Origin: Todiramphus chloris collaris
Lineage: Eukaryota; Chordata; Aves; Coraciiformes; Alcedinidae
NCBI GenBank assembly: GCA_025345505.1
Contig: JANVCC010010406.1
Coordinates: forward strand, 9,838,598-9,902,597
Length of the DNA: 64,000 nt
Reading direction: 5' to 3'
Shown here: one piece after another, positions 1 to 13,000 of the stretch
Layout of the letters: every line of letters begins with the position of its first letter
Numbering within the stretch: the first letter of the stretch is position 1
The notes under the pieces: model-generated
Database searches by the model: none
Told to the model about the DNA's origin: nothing
What the model saw: the letters and a program-made list of their open reading frames with translations, nothing else
Position numbers and translations under genes: made by a program

Positions 1-767
1 ACTGCACCCTTATTTAAAGGTTCTGTGCATTAAGTGCCTTTCTTGTTTATTTGTGGTTTGTTTTGGGTTTTTTTAATGCATATTGGAATCCTCAGCAAAC
101 CCAGCTTCAGGAGTGTGCTTGTCAGAGCTGGGGTACTGGCTTACAAACATGCCTAAAATCTTTTTATTTTTCCTTATTCAAGATCTTTGTTGATACTTTT
201 ATCCATGAGGATAAACAGGTGTGTTCACCCCTCTCATTTTTCCACTCTACAGGGTAAGAAGAAGTTGCTTATATGTAAATGTTCTCCAGCACACAGGGTG
301 AAACCACGCAACTACAGAACAAAACGAAGTAAACAATCTCTATGATTGAAGAGCTGTTTTACGCATGCATTTTCTTCCTTCCTAGGATATAATATTGCTT
401 CTTGCAAAGCAGACTAGATGGTCTCTTTTGGCTACCTGAAAATAAACCACTATAACAAAACAAAATATCATGACATTGAAACAAATCCCAACTATATAAC
501 AGCTCTAAAAAGCAGTTCCCTAGACTGTAACTACAGGAAACACAGTGGTAATTTTTTCTGTCAGCCAGAAGTGGATATGCAGATTTTTAAGGTGCATTTG
601 GATTTTGCTGAAAACCGAAACCACCCCATATATGGTATTAAACAAAACAAGAATGTAACTGAGTATCTCTCATAAACATTTGTGGGATTTTAGCCTTATA
701 AACTGCATACACATATTTTTTTTAGCGTTCCTATACTTAAGAAGTGGCACATACTTGAGAACAAAAA
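1..767. other. Intergenic AT-rich sequence downstream of F2R
   Basis: This stretch lies beyond the 3' end of the minus-strand F2R gene. The short open frames in it (longest about 85 codons, 418-675) have no recognisable motif and their length is expected by chance. I see no gene, RNA or clear repeat. Confidence 0.6.
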
Positions 768-1568
768 TGTCACGGTTTAGGGTCAGGGTGGCCCCTTAGA
801 CCTATAACAGATGGTCTGTTAACCCCCCTCCCTCCCCAAAGGGGAAAGAGAAAGGGAATAAGGGAGAGAGCCTTAGCCATTAGAAAAGGAAATTAGAACA
901 GCTTTAATGAAAATGAAATTAATAATAATAATAATGGAATATATATAAATATATACAAAACCAGTATGGAACCCAACCCCCTGATGGCAATTCCATCACC
1001 GTCACCACTGATGCTGTGGAGCAGGCACCAGGGGAGTCCCAGACTGGGCCCCGCAGCAGACGGGAGCTGTGTTCAGGAGCTGGATTCTGGTACCGGGTTC
1101 AGGAACACGCAGACCGGATCGAAGGCAGAATGGACAGAGTCCTCCTTGGGTGCTCCGAGGAAGGAACCAAAGAGGACCCAAGGTGAGCCAAGCAAAGCTG
1201 AGCAAAGCAAAGCAGTCCAAGAGGGGAGAAGAGCCCAGAGACCCTTCGGATCCCTCAGCTCTAAACCAAACATAACGTATATGGAATGGAATACTTTGTT
1301 GGTCAGTTCAGGGTCACCCGTCCTGTCTGCTCCTCCCAGCAGGTGCAGCCTTTCACTTTCTGCACCCTGCACTGTGGCACACAAGATCCAGCAGTGGCCT
1401 TGGTTTGCACACCAATCCTGGGCACTAACTCTAACCATGGGGTGTTATCACTGCTGGGAGCAGACACTGTCTGTGAGAACAGGCTGCTACCTTCAGACCG
1501 TGCAGTTAGTTAGCTTAAAAGCAGAATTACTGAACAGAATTAGTTCTGTTCTCACTCAAACCAGGACA
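768..1568 (-). mobile_element. Solo LTR of an avian ERVL-like endogenous retrovirus
   Basis: The element begins TGTCACGGTTT and ends AACCAGGACA on the plus strand, so it has TG...CA ends in either direction. It is flanked on both sides by the same five bases, AAAAA (763-767 and 1569-1573), which fits the 5-bp target duplication of ERVL-type insertions. Read on the minus strand it starts TGTCCTGGTTT, then shows a TATA-like ATATATTTATATATA stretch, an (ATT)n run, an ATTAAA signal and a pyrimidine-rich end. This is the order I associate with avian ERVL LTRs, hence the minus-strand call. No gag, pol or env is adjacent, so it is a solo LTR. The open frames inside it (966-1646 and the reverse frames) are not genes. 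The family name is from memory of avian LTR ends and needs a repeat-library match. Confidence 0.7.
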
Positions 1569-2589
1569 AAAAATCAAGACACATTGGTAATGCAATACTT
1601 AATTATACTTAAGAGCAAACACAAACTGACAAGAGACCATGGTTAGAATGAAGTTTCTTACTGTCAAAATGGATGCAGAAAGATTAGGTTTCTTACCATT
1701 TGCACCAGAATGAAGACAGCTTTTATCCATTGCTGTATTCTTTGCAGATTCCTATGGCAAATCCTACATTAATGGAATTCCTACTTCATTTGATTTCCTT
1801 TTCCATGTATAGTCCTCTTACCTACATGCTTGTTTCTAAGACTGAATTCCCATTATGTGGCTTTAGCATCCTTTGGAGTAAAAGAACGCTATACAGAATA
1901 AATTAGCTATTAGGATCTACACCATAGCAGTTTTAGTAAACCCGAGCACGATATAGTATATAAAAACCACCCAGACTTGGCAGGGAAGAAGGATGTTTTC
2001 AAGTCTCAAGCATCTGCATGATGATTAAGCATGTGCACAAAAGCACACATTTGCAAATGGCATAACAAGATGATGAATACAGATTTTTTAGTATATTTGC
2101 CAAGAGCCATTCGGCATTGCTTTATTGTGAAATAAAATTTCACCTTTTTTTTGTGAAATTAATTGCGAAAAATACCACACTCCTGACCAAGATGCCTACT
2201 GTATACTAATGGTAGGAATGCCAAAAAACCTGCTAGTTCTAGCTGCTGAGAATTATCTTCCCTGACACACTGTACCAATCAATAGGTAGTTCTCAGTTTC
2301 TCACATTCCTAAAACCATACAGTCTGCTTTGAAGTGGAGTATATAAAAATGTAAAATAAACAGCTTCAGAGTCCAAGATGAAAAATAATGCTTAGAAAAT
2401 GAGGCTTACAGATAATTACAGAAATAATGACAAATAGGACCTGGAAAGATATTTTTCACTTTCTTCAGGCAGTACAAGATAGATGGAGTGGTTCTGTAAG
2501 TAAGAATTTAATCAACCCAATACAGTTCAAAATCCTCAAATGGGATTTCCTTAAACCCATGCAATAAACTGAACTGACAATGCAAAGAG
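1569..2589. other. Intergenic sequence between the LTR and the F2R 3' end
   Basis: AT-rich sequence with no convincing open frame. A small nested palindrome, GTGAAAT/ATTTCAC, occurs near 2126-2160. If F2R uses a more distal poly(A) site, for example the TTTATT at 2121-2126 (AATAAA on the minus strand), part of this stretch would be its 3'UTR. Confidence 0.5.
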
Positions 2590-2847
2590 TTTGTCTGAAA
2601 AAAGAAGTTTATTTGAAAACCATCAGCAACTATTATTAAGAAATTACTTATCCCCCTCTACATTAACTTATTTACATATACTATATATATACATTTACAG
2701 GGTTATAATTTGAATTGTGAACTACTATAATGAATCCCCAGAAATATGTATTGTACAACAACTTAAGATTTTGCATTTCTTGGATGTAATACAGTCTTAT
2801 TTTTTCTGAAATTGTCTAAAAATTAAGCATGTGTAAGGCATGTTATC
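2590..2847 (-). other. F2R: Probable F2R 3' untranslated region
   Basis: Sequence immediately after the F2R stop codon on the minus strand, up to the first AATAAA. The end is inferred from that signal only; longer 3'UTRs are possible. Confidence 0.5.
2608..2613 (-). terminator. F2R: Candidate F2R polyadenylation signal AATAAA
   Basis: TTTATT on the plus strand, so AATAAA in the F2R direction, about 235 bases after the stop codon. It is the first canonical signal downstream. No transcript evidence is available here. Confidence 0.45.
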
Positions 2848-4043
2848 TCAATGCATTGCTAATAATTTCCTGTAGACACTATTATTCACATTAGTAGAGC
2901 ATGTAGGCCTTCTACTAGTGGTAGACACTGACTGGCCACTGCTGCTACTGCTGTTAGGATCAAAAGGCTTTTTACAGTTGAAGAGACTGAAAAGTTGTCT
3001 CTGATACTGAGAAGAACCATAGTAGTAAATAAAGGGGTCAATGCAACAGCTAACACTGCTGACACAAACACAGAGTAGGTAGGCAAAGTAGAGATACTCT
3101 AAGCTGTTGTCGTAAGAAAAATGGATATAATGAATTAATAGGAGGACATTTGTTGGTCCAAAGCAAATAACAAAAACAGAAAAAACAGCCACACACAAAA
3201 GCAAGGCACGTGTCTTCTTATTTTGTTTTGCAACAATGGTAGAAGAACTAAGACATCGAATGATGCAGACATAACAGACAGTAGAAATTATAAATGGCAC
3301 TACAAAAAACACAGAAGAGAAGACAGAAAAGAAGTGGAGGTAATAACCTTGAAGTTCAGATTCTCTTAGCACATCATGGCAAGTAGTTATATTTAACTTG
3401 GGTATTTCTATTGTTTGCTCTCTGATGAGAAAAGGTATAACCCCAGTTATTGCTACAAGCCATATGATGAGACAAGTCAGTGAGGCACGTGTTAATGTAC
3501 GCCACCCAAGAGACTTCATGGGATACACCACTGCTAAGAAGCGATCGAAGCTTATGCTGGTCATAAGCATTATTGAACAGTACATGTTACAGTAGAAGGC
3601 AGCAGTGATGAAACGGCACATGTAAGGTCCAAAATGCCAGTTGTTTCCAGAAAAGTGATAAACAATCTTAAAAGGAAGCACGCTTACAAACAGGACATCT
3701 GCGAGAGCCAAATTCAGCATGTATACCACGGCTGGCTTTTCAATTTTCATTTTTTTCAGAAACACGAGTATTGCTGTGATGTTCAGAGGGAGACTCAGCA
3801 CAAGCACTAAGGTGTAAACCGAAGGAACAAAACGCGTCAGCCACGGACTTGTGAGGTATCTTTCCGTTTGCACTGACACTGCTCGTTGTTCACGTAGGAA
3901 CAATCCAGTCTGATTGGTGGCTCCTGATCCAACTTCCAAGTCATCTTCTATATCACCTTCCATGGGTATTGGGTCATCCTCGTGACTTACAAAAGAGAAG
4001 ACAAAACTTCTGAGATGTGGCATGCTGCTGTTATCTGGGAAGG
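2848..4043 (-). CDS. F2R: F2R coding exon 2 (mature receptor)
   Basis: Residues 30-427 plus the stop codon. The acceptor is TTATTTTTCAG at 4044 and up, so the exon begins CCTTCCCAGATAAC, not at the in-frame ATG farther out at 4116; that longer frame reads through the polypyrimidine tract. The exon carries the cleavage site, all seven transmembrane helices and the cytoplasmic tail, as in other PAR genes. Confidence 0.97.
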
Positions 4044-7000
4044 CTGAAAAATAAGAAAGTATTAAGATTAATAAACAAACATTTACATGCCATGGGGAAG
4101 TGAAATCATACTTCAAAAAGGAAAGCTAAGATCATATTAGTAATGCAAACTAATAAGGTTCATTACTGGTTCAAGGTCCTGCACCTGGGTTTAGGCAATC
4201 CCAGGCACAAGTGCAGGCTGGGCAGAGCATGGATTGAGAGCAGTCCTGCGGAGAAAGATCTGGGTCTGCTGGTTGATGACAAGCTTAATATGAGCCAGCA
4301 CTGTGCAAACACAGCCCAGAAAGCCAACCATAGCCTGGGCTGCATCAAAAGAGGTGCAGCCAGAAGGTCAAGGGAGGTGGTTCTGCCCCTCTACTCTGCT
4401 CTGATGAGACCTCACCTGTGTTCAGCTCTGGAGCCCCCAACACAAGAATGACATGGGTCTGTTGGAATAGGTCCAGAGGAGGGCTATGAAGGGCTGGAGC
4501 ACCTCTTCTATGAGGACAGGGTGAGAGAGCTGGCATTGTTCAGCCTGAAGAAGAGAAGGCTCTGAGGAGACATTTTTGCATCCTACCAGTGTCTGAAGGG
4601 GGACTACAAGAAAGCTGTGGAGGGATTTTTCACAAAGGCCTTTACTGATAGGATGAGGGGTAATGGTTTGAAACTGGAAGAGAGTGGATTTGGAACGGAA
4701 TTAGGAAGGAAATTCTTCACTCTGACAGTGGTGAGACACTGGAAAAGGTTGCCAAGAGAAATTGTGGATGCTCCATGACAGGATGCGTTCAAATCCAGGT
4801 TGGATGGGCCTTGAGAAACTTGGTTGAGTGGGAGGTGTCCCTGCATAGCAGGGTGGTTGGAACTAGATGATATTTAAGGTCATTCCAACCCAAACCATTC
4901 TATGATTCAAAGTGCAGACTGCCCACAGAAGTTAGTACAGCCATTTTTATATTAGTTCTTGTTACAAGTTTGCATAAGATGTCCTCCTTTGTCTCCAATC
5001 TCTTACCTTGGAATCTTAGCTTAAGGACTCAATCTCTTCTATGTTCTTTTTGAGCTACTTTAACACAAATACAACAGTAACTGTGCCACGCTTGAACTGT
5101 CTTTGACAGACCGTTCATACAGTTCATAAAAAATGAGGTGCTGGGATAAACACCAGTATTCATACACAACATTTCTGTTGGAAGTACTTGTCGCGAAAAT
5201 AACAAAAAAGATAAAGTGCAATCAAAACACTGAGTTACTGAAGTATTTCTGTGTGCTCTAGAGACATCTAACTCAACCTGATGGCCCCCATCAAGACACG
5301 TGGCAGACATTTGCATGCAGTTTTCAAGGCGGACCTTTGGACCACATTTTTTGTTGTATCAGACAGGTAGCCACAGATAGCAGTGAAACATTCCTCCCAC
5401 TCTACTTACGCTGCCCCACAGCATGGGTCATCAGTGTGCCCATGGGGCACTTCTGAAACCTGACACTAGTGTTACCTCTACAGCAGAGTCTTCTGCAGCA
5501 TGGTTTGGTGGCTGTAACTAAGGAAAAGTTTCTGGACTGTAGCTATAATGAAGTTAAAAGTTTAGCATTACAGTGTTGAATGAAATTTATGTAAAAAAAA
5601 AAACCCCAAAACAAACCAAAACCAATCAATCAAAAGAGCTACTTTAGACATTATTTCAGAAAAGTTGTTTGCATGGAGACTTATTTTGGAAGACTCTAAT
5701 TTTCAGCTTTTGCTTAATCTAGTTAGGCATAGGATAATTCAAACATATTATGGGCAGACAGAAGTCAGAGAGTTACTCCTACTTAAGTAATCATTCATCT
5801 ACTTAGCTGTGTAACCGATCCTTTGTTAAATCCTAGACAACTAAAATAAAAATGGTGTGCTAGCTTAAATCAGTGATTCACCTGTCTGAGATACTACTCA
5901 TGAGAAGCAATTATTTACTCTACAGTAATTCAAACCGTTTCTTTATGAAGCCAAGAAAAAAAAAAAAAAGCATCTGAGGGAAGCAGATGGCAAAGAGAGG
6001 AGTAGCTGCAGCTTTAAGCAGACAGTGACCTCCCTTTGTGTACAGGCAGTGCAAGAAGGGCCCTGTCCCGCTTGAATTTGGGGGAAATTCAGACTTGAAT
6101 GTGAGGGGAGATCAGAGGAGTGGTAGGGGAAATTTGGAGGTTTTAAAGCTTGTGTGCTGTACTCAACGTGCTGTGTCAGAGCAGCATTCTGGGGGCAGAG
6201 CCGACAAAATGGGGAAGTGTTTGAGATAATGGTTTTGATATGCAAAGTGACTAGATTGCAACCTCTGCAGGACAGAAAAAAACCAGCTTGATGAGAATCT
6301 CAGCCTGGGAGCATGCTGCATAGGCTGCAGTAGGAACAATTTGGTACTTCTACTGAAACACAAAATGCACAGAAATAGGTGAGATTCAGTGTTTGCACAG
6401 AAAGGCATGAAAACAATTTATACAAGGGTTTATTCTGTCTTCTAGAAGAGAACACTAATGAAAGGCAAAATTATAGATCCTTAATCTCTAACCTAACTTT
6501 AAAAGTTTAGTTCAAGCAGTTGTGTGGCTCAAGGAGTCAGCTCCTAGTGCAGCAGTTCAGGTTCAGCAGAAGTTATATTTAACACGTCCAACTTCAGCCT
6601 GTGGCTGACATCAAGTACTTAATGATCATCGTGATAGAAAACTGCCACAGCTGACACCATCAGTATTCATCTCTTTAAAGAACTGTAATTATACTTGAAT
6701 TAAAAAAAATAATTTCACATGCCCAGAGGCTTGTCTCTCTGGACACCACTGTACAGCAGAAAACTATGACACGGTATGAAACATGGTGGGATGATTAGCA
6801 CAACTGAAGTGCTACACTGGATGGCTATGAACCTTTCAGAAGGGTTAGGCCAGGAAGCAGAGGTGGTGAAGTGGCACTCTATGTTAGGGGTGATTTAGTT
6901 GTCTTGAGCTTAATGATGGTGATGATGGGGCTGTTTATGGGAAAGAATCAGGGGAAGGCCAACAAGACAAAGTGGTGGGATTCTGTTGTAGACCATCCAA

Positions 7001-10000
7001 CCAGGATGAAGAGGCAGATGAAATATTCTATAAGCAGCTGGGAGAAGTCTCACAATTGCTACCACTTGTTCTCCTGGGGGACTTTAAATTACTAGATGTC
7101 TGCTGGAAATACAGTACAGCAGAAAGGGAACAGTTCAGGAGGTTCCTGGAGTGGGTGGAAGAGAACTTCCTGACAGAGCTGCTGAGTGGGCCAACTAGGG
7201 AAGGCACCCCACTGGACTTGTTGTTTGTGAACAGAGAAGGATTTGTGAGTGATGTGATGGTTGGAGGCCGTCTTGGGCATAGCAATTATAAAATCATAGA
7301 TTTTTTGATTCTTGAGTAAGGAAGGGAGTCTGCAGAACTGCTAACTTGCAATTCCAGAGGGCAGACCTCAGCCTGTTCAAGAGACTGGTTGACATAGTCG
7401 CTGGGGAGGCCATTCTGAAGGGCAAAGGAGTCCAGGAAGGGTGGACATTATGTCAAGAAGGAAATCTTAAATCCACAGGAGCAGTCTGTACCCATACGCC
7501 AAAAAGTGAGCATGGAGTAAGGCATGGCTGAACATAGACATCTGGCTGGAACTCAGGGGAAAAGAAGAGAGTTTAAGCCCTTTGGAAGAAGGGGCAGGCC
7601 ATTCAGGAGGACTACAAAAATTTCATGAGGTTATGCAAGGAGAAAATTAAAAGCGCCAAAGCCCAACTAGAACTGAACCTGCCATAAAAGACAAAAATAA
7701 AAAATGTTTCTGTGGATACATTAGCCACAATAGGAGGGCTAAGGAGAATCTCCATCCTCTGCTGGATGTGGGGAGTGACCAAAGATGAGGAGAAGGCTGA
7801 GGTGCTGCATGCCTTCTTTGCCTTACTTTAATAGTAAAACCAGTTTTCCCTGGGTATCCAGCCCCCTGAGATGGATAAGAGGAAGAAGGAGCGGAATGAA
7901 GACCCTGTAGTTGATGGGAAATGGTCAGTGACCTGCTACACCGCTTAAGACACACAGAAGACTGTGAGGCTGAATGGGATCCATCCAAGGGTACGGAGCG
8001 AGTTAGCAGAAGTGCTTACCAAAATACTTCTCATCATTTATCAACAGTCCTGGATCACCAGGAAGGTCCCGGTTGACTGGAGGCTAGCTAATGTGACACC
8101 CACCTACAAGAAGGGCCAGAAGGAGGATCTGTGGAACTACAGGCCTGTCAATCTGACCTTGGTGCCAGGGAAGGTTACGGAGCAGATCATCTTGAGTGCC
8201 ATCATGTGGCAGGTACAGGACAATGAGGCGACCAGACCCGGTCAGCGTGGGTTTATGAAACGCAGGTCCTTCTTGACTAACCTAATCTCCTTCTACAACA
8301 TGGTGACCTGCTTAGTGTATGAGGGAAAGGGTGTAGATGTTGCCTAACTGGACTTTAGTAAAGCTTTGACAGCAATTTCCACAACACTCTCCTGGACAAA
8401 CTGGATGCTCAGAGCTTGCATGGGTGTACATGTTGCTGGATGGATGTGTGGGCCCAGAGAGCGGTGGTGAAGGGAGTTAAATCCAGCTGGCAGCTGGTCA
8501 CCAGTGGTGTTCCCCAGGGCTCAGGACTGGGGCCTGTTCTGTTTAATATCTTTACCAATGATCTGGATGAGGGCATCAAGGGCACCCTCAGTTTGCAAGT
8601 GACAGTAAGGCAGGAATATGGATCAGCTTGAGGGTAGGGAAGGCTCTACAGAGGGATCGTGACAGTCTGGATTGATGTGCTGAGGTCACGTGTTCAACAC
8701 TGTCAAGTACCAGGTCCTGCACTTAGGTCACAACAACCCCATGTAATACTACAGACCTGGGGGAGAGTAGCTGGAATTCTGCCTGGCAGAAAAGGACCTG
8801 GGAGTGTTGGTCAACATCTGGCTGAGTAAGAGCTTGTATCAGAAACAGTGTGGCCATAGGGAAGTGATTGTCCCCCCGCTCTACTTGGCAGTGGTGAGGC
8901 CACACCTCAAATGCTGTGTTCAGCTTTGTGTCACTCTCTTCAAGAAGGACATCGAGGTGCTGGAGCAGGTCCAAAGAAGGGCAACTAAGGTGGTGTAGTG
9001 TCTAGAGAACAAGTCTTTTGAGGAGCAGCTGAGGGAACTGGTGTTATTTTGTCTGGAGAAAAGGAGACTCAAAGGAGATCTTCTTGCTCTCTACAATGAC
9101 CTGGAAGGAGGTTGTAGAGAGGTGGGGGTCAGTCTCCTTTCCCATGAAGAAGTGATAGGACAAGAGGAAGTGGCCTCAAGTTGTGCCATAGGAGGTGTTG
9201 GTTGGATGATAGGAATAATTTCTTTACGAAAAAGGGTTGTCATGCATTGGAACAGGCTGCCAGGTTAGTGGTGGAGGCACCATCCTTGGAGGTATTTAAG
9301 AGATGTGTAGACATGGTGCTGAGTGACATGGTTAGTGGTACTCTGCAGAGTTCGGTTAATGCTTGGACTTGGTGATCCTAAAGGTCTCTTCCATTTAAAA
9401 TGATTATAAATTATTCTATTCTATGATTCCATGGTAAAGATACCAGTAAAAGCAACAAAAAACCTTCAAGAGTGGTGTCACAATCTTGAACCTCTGGTAT
9501 CTCCAGTACATACAAGTTTTATGAATTCAAAACTTGAATGTTGTGAATATATATGTCTTCCAGTGACATTTCTAAACCAAAAAACTTCAGAAACAGAAGA
9601 CAATGGTAACCCTAGCCTCCAAAGATCTGTGTGTCCTTGTTTTCTCCACCACTGAAGAACAGTGTGGAGAACCTAATGTAGATGTGACATGGTTTCACGT
9701 TAGGAAGGCTTGTTTTCGAGGAACACAGAGATAACTGGACTTAACAAGAGAGAAGGTAAACCTTTATCTGGAGTCAGGCATTGTATTGCAAAGATGACCT
9801 CTGCATAACATGGTAACTGTGGTGCTTCCAGCAAGCACCTCTCTCATCCCAGCACTCCTGAGCTTCAAAGGGCTTTGCCTGCCCTGCCTCACCTGAGCTG
9901 GCAGTGCTGCAGTGCCTCAGTTTTTGAGGCCTAGAAAGCAAAACAGTCAGAGCCAATGACCCTGAATGATTGAATCATTTAATGTGGAAGCCCTTGGTGG

Positions 10001-13000
10001 TAAATTGACCCATTTCTCAGTATGGGAAATTTCAGACAGGATGAAAATATGCTGAAGAAAAAAAATGATGACTGGGGCAGTTACCTTTCATGGACTGCTG
10101 ACCTTTGTTTCAGGTATTGCTTATAACTACTTGAACATTGATAATAACTTTAATCATATCCTGAATTCTTGGAACTAACTTATTAACAGCTTTCTTAGAT
10201 GAAAGGATTTAGAGTCTGCATTACTCCATGATCAGACTTTCATAAATGTAGAATCTCCTTAATAATAATTCAGGACAAGAGCATTTCACAGAGAATTTTA
10301 GTTTAGCTAAAATTCTCTGGAATAATACTTTACCTTGGTGAAAATTATGCTTCTTTGTATAAGCAAAGACTTTGTAAGTTCAGCGTTGAATTCAGCGTTG
10401 ATGCTGCTAACAACACCTGCATGCTGTGTCCTATGCTCAGTCCATGTCTCAATCTTGAATTTAGATGATGTGAGGTACTACTTAAAAGCAAGCTCTATGG
10501 GAAAATGCAGTGAGACCTTAAACTTGCTAGTTCTTTCCCACTTGGTAATATAGAGAGGAAACGTAAACTTTCTTGATTAAATGCAATATAATTTTAATTT
10601 AAAAGAGTAATAGCCATGTAGCAGTTCTTTTCCTTTGCAAAACTGCTTGTGTTTGTATGACACAGTGCCTGTGTATTATTAGAGAAAACAAGACTGCAAG
10701 TCCTGCTTTCTGAAACAGAAAGTAAGATACTTACTGCCCTGAGGTCCCGGATTTCTTTTATGTCAGTATTTATTTGAAAATGCCAATGATCAGAGATTTA
10801 GACACAGAAGGGAAGAGGATTAAATGATGTCATATTATTTCAAAAGATCTTAATGAGCCTTGACAATAAACATAAAGTTCAGTAATGGGAAACTGACATT
10901 ACTGGGATAATAAAAGACAGTCAATACAGTAGCTCTACAAAAAAGGCTTTAAAACTACTCTTCCATAGCTACAGCTATACCAGAGCCTGTCAGATGTTCT
11001 TTTCTAGCTGTTTCAAAGCTATAGAGACCATTGGTCTAAAACATATTTCACTATAGCTTAAGTAATTTTCAATAATACAAACAATCTGTTTGGAAAACAG
11101 AGGTGAAGCTTGTCTAATGATCACAAATGTTCAAAGTCATCCTATTTTTGCCAGGCTCTTGACTGAACCTTTTGGAAGATGTCAAACAATTACTTTTTTT
11201 TTTTTACAACTAATAGTATTCTCATTTTTGATGACAGCGTTAACAGCTGTATCAAAGTACTTGTAAACTATAAGTACTTATGAAAGAACAAGACTAAGAA
11301 ACTATGAAGAAAGAAAGTGTGGGATGAAGGTTTTATCCTTATAGTGTGCAGTCAGGATGCTGAACAACATACAGTCTTTGCTTTGCTTTATATATAAAGA
11401 CTTTGAAAGGCAAAAATGATGTGGAATCAGTACAATACTCAAATTGACATAAGTTTTTTTTTACTGCCTGTGCTCTTTGCACTGATTCTCCAACAAGGAC
11501 ATACAGAAGTGATGTAGAAAGATAAGTAAGTTGGGGAATTTTTGATTTTAACAACCTATACTGTGATGTTTCCTATCAAGTACTACAAATTGTTGGTCTC
11601 GTGAGCAAAACTTGCATATCCTGCTTACCCTGAAAGACACTATTTTCTTTTCTCCTTTTTTAATGTCTAGTTTCTAAGCAAGAGGCTACTGTGCATACTG
11701 TTCTGTGAAAGGAGTAGAGACCAGAAAATGTAATAGTTTCAACCAATCTTAAAAAGCAGTCCTGACCTCCAAAAAAAAAATTTAAAAGTTTTTCTGTAGA
11801 CCTGTAAATTTGGACAGGATGTTGCAAATTAGCCATGTTCATGTCCCAGGGGACATCTTGCGAGGCGGAAAACTAAAGAACAGGCTTACACTCAAGACAA
11901 TTAGATATGTTTCCTATGTGCTGCTGGATGACAATTAATTCTGATTTCTGGGCATTACTGATGACAGCTGCACTTAAGACTGCTGGCTTATAATAAAAAG
12001 TTTGTTTCTCTTATCTCCCTTTTGTATAATCCACAGTGATTAAGCATATAGAACCTAAATTACTCAGTGGACCATAAATTAGGTACTTGCAGGCAGAATG
12101 TGAAGCGCATGTCAGACACATTTATAAACAAGGTGAGATACAATCTTGTAGGACAGGTGACAATTACTTGTTTTTTTAAAAAGTAAGCACTGCATTGTCT
12201 TTAAAAAAGTCTTCCTTAGACCACGTTTCTGTTTTTACAGAATTTGCTATCGTATTACAGGAGTGACACAGTAACAATTTGAACACATTTCCTGAAAGTA
12301 CTGGCTTTTTGCAACAGTATGTCTGCTTCTTTTTGCTTTCCTTTCTGAGTCTTTTTCACCAGAGGCGCTAGCTTTAAGCAATGACAACACCTCTCTATTT
12401 GGCTATCAGTGTCTCAACACAGGGAAGTCCAGGCAGGTTCAGACCTCAGACAGACACCTCAGCAGCACCTGGTCAGCTATTCTGCAAGCACCTAGTGCCA
12501 ACCGACTGCCAAGCTATTGCTTTTTCACCTGCCTGCAGGACCAGAAACGGTCAGTTACATGGTAACTATGATAGATACTGAAGGACAAATGGAAAAGCAG
12601 GGAAGATGCCACAGGTGTAAGGCCAGAGTAGACCTGGGGATACAGCAGGGCATGGGCAATGGGAATTACATACATTGTGGTGGAAACAGAGAAGGTTATC
12701 TGAGACAGTGGGGAAATATTACAATAGGAATGAGTAGAAGACATATTCAGATGGCCAGGCTTTGTTAGTTCTACTGCACATGAAGTAACTTGTTTTGAAT
12801 TTTTCTTTGTCTAGTGATGTAATAGAGTAACTAGTACAGTCATTATTTCCTAAGAAAGAAGCAAATAAACAGTGTAATTCAGGGTGTTCTTTAATGAAGA
12901 CTGTAATTGCAAAAGGCAGAAAACCAAGTTTCAATGTTTCCATTATCTGGAAGAATAGCAACCAACAACACAGTCTTTTTTCTAGCATTGACAGGTATAG

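Noticed and set aside
966..1646. 226-codon plus-strand frame and reverse frames
   Set aside because: They lie inside the solo LTR and match no retroviral protein.
2848..4116. Single-exon F2R starting at the in-frame ATG near 4116
   Set aside because: The extra N-terminal residues are translated from intron sequence including the polypyrimidine tract and CAG acceptor. The signal peptide lies in the separate exon 1 and joins in phase.
9690..9960. Possible LTR or other repeat starting TGACATGGTTTC
   Set aside because: It resembles LTR beginnings, but no matching end or target duplication could be found, so it is mentioned only as a possible old repeat.
12517..12768. Frame with a CHRC...[12 protein letters not shown] pattern, superficially like a retroviral zinc knuckle
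   Set aside because: The Cys-X2-Cys-X4-His-X4-Cys spacing is not satisfied, and no neighbouring gag or pol sequence is recognisable.
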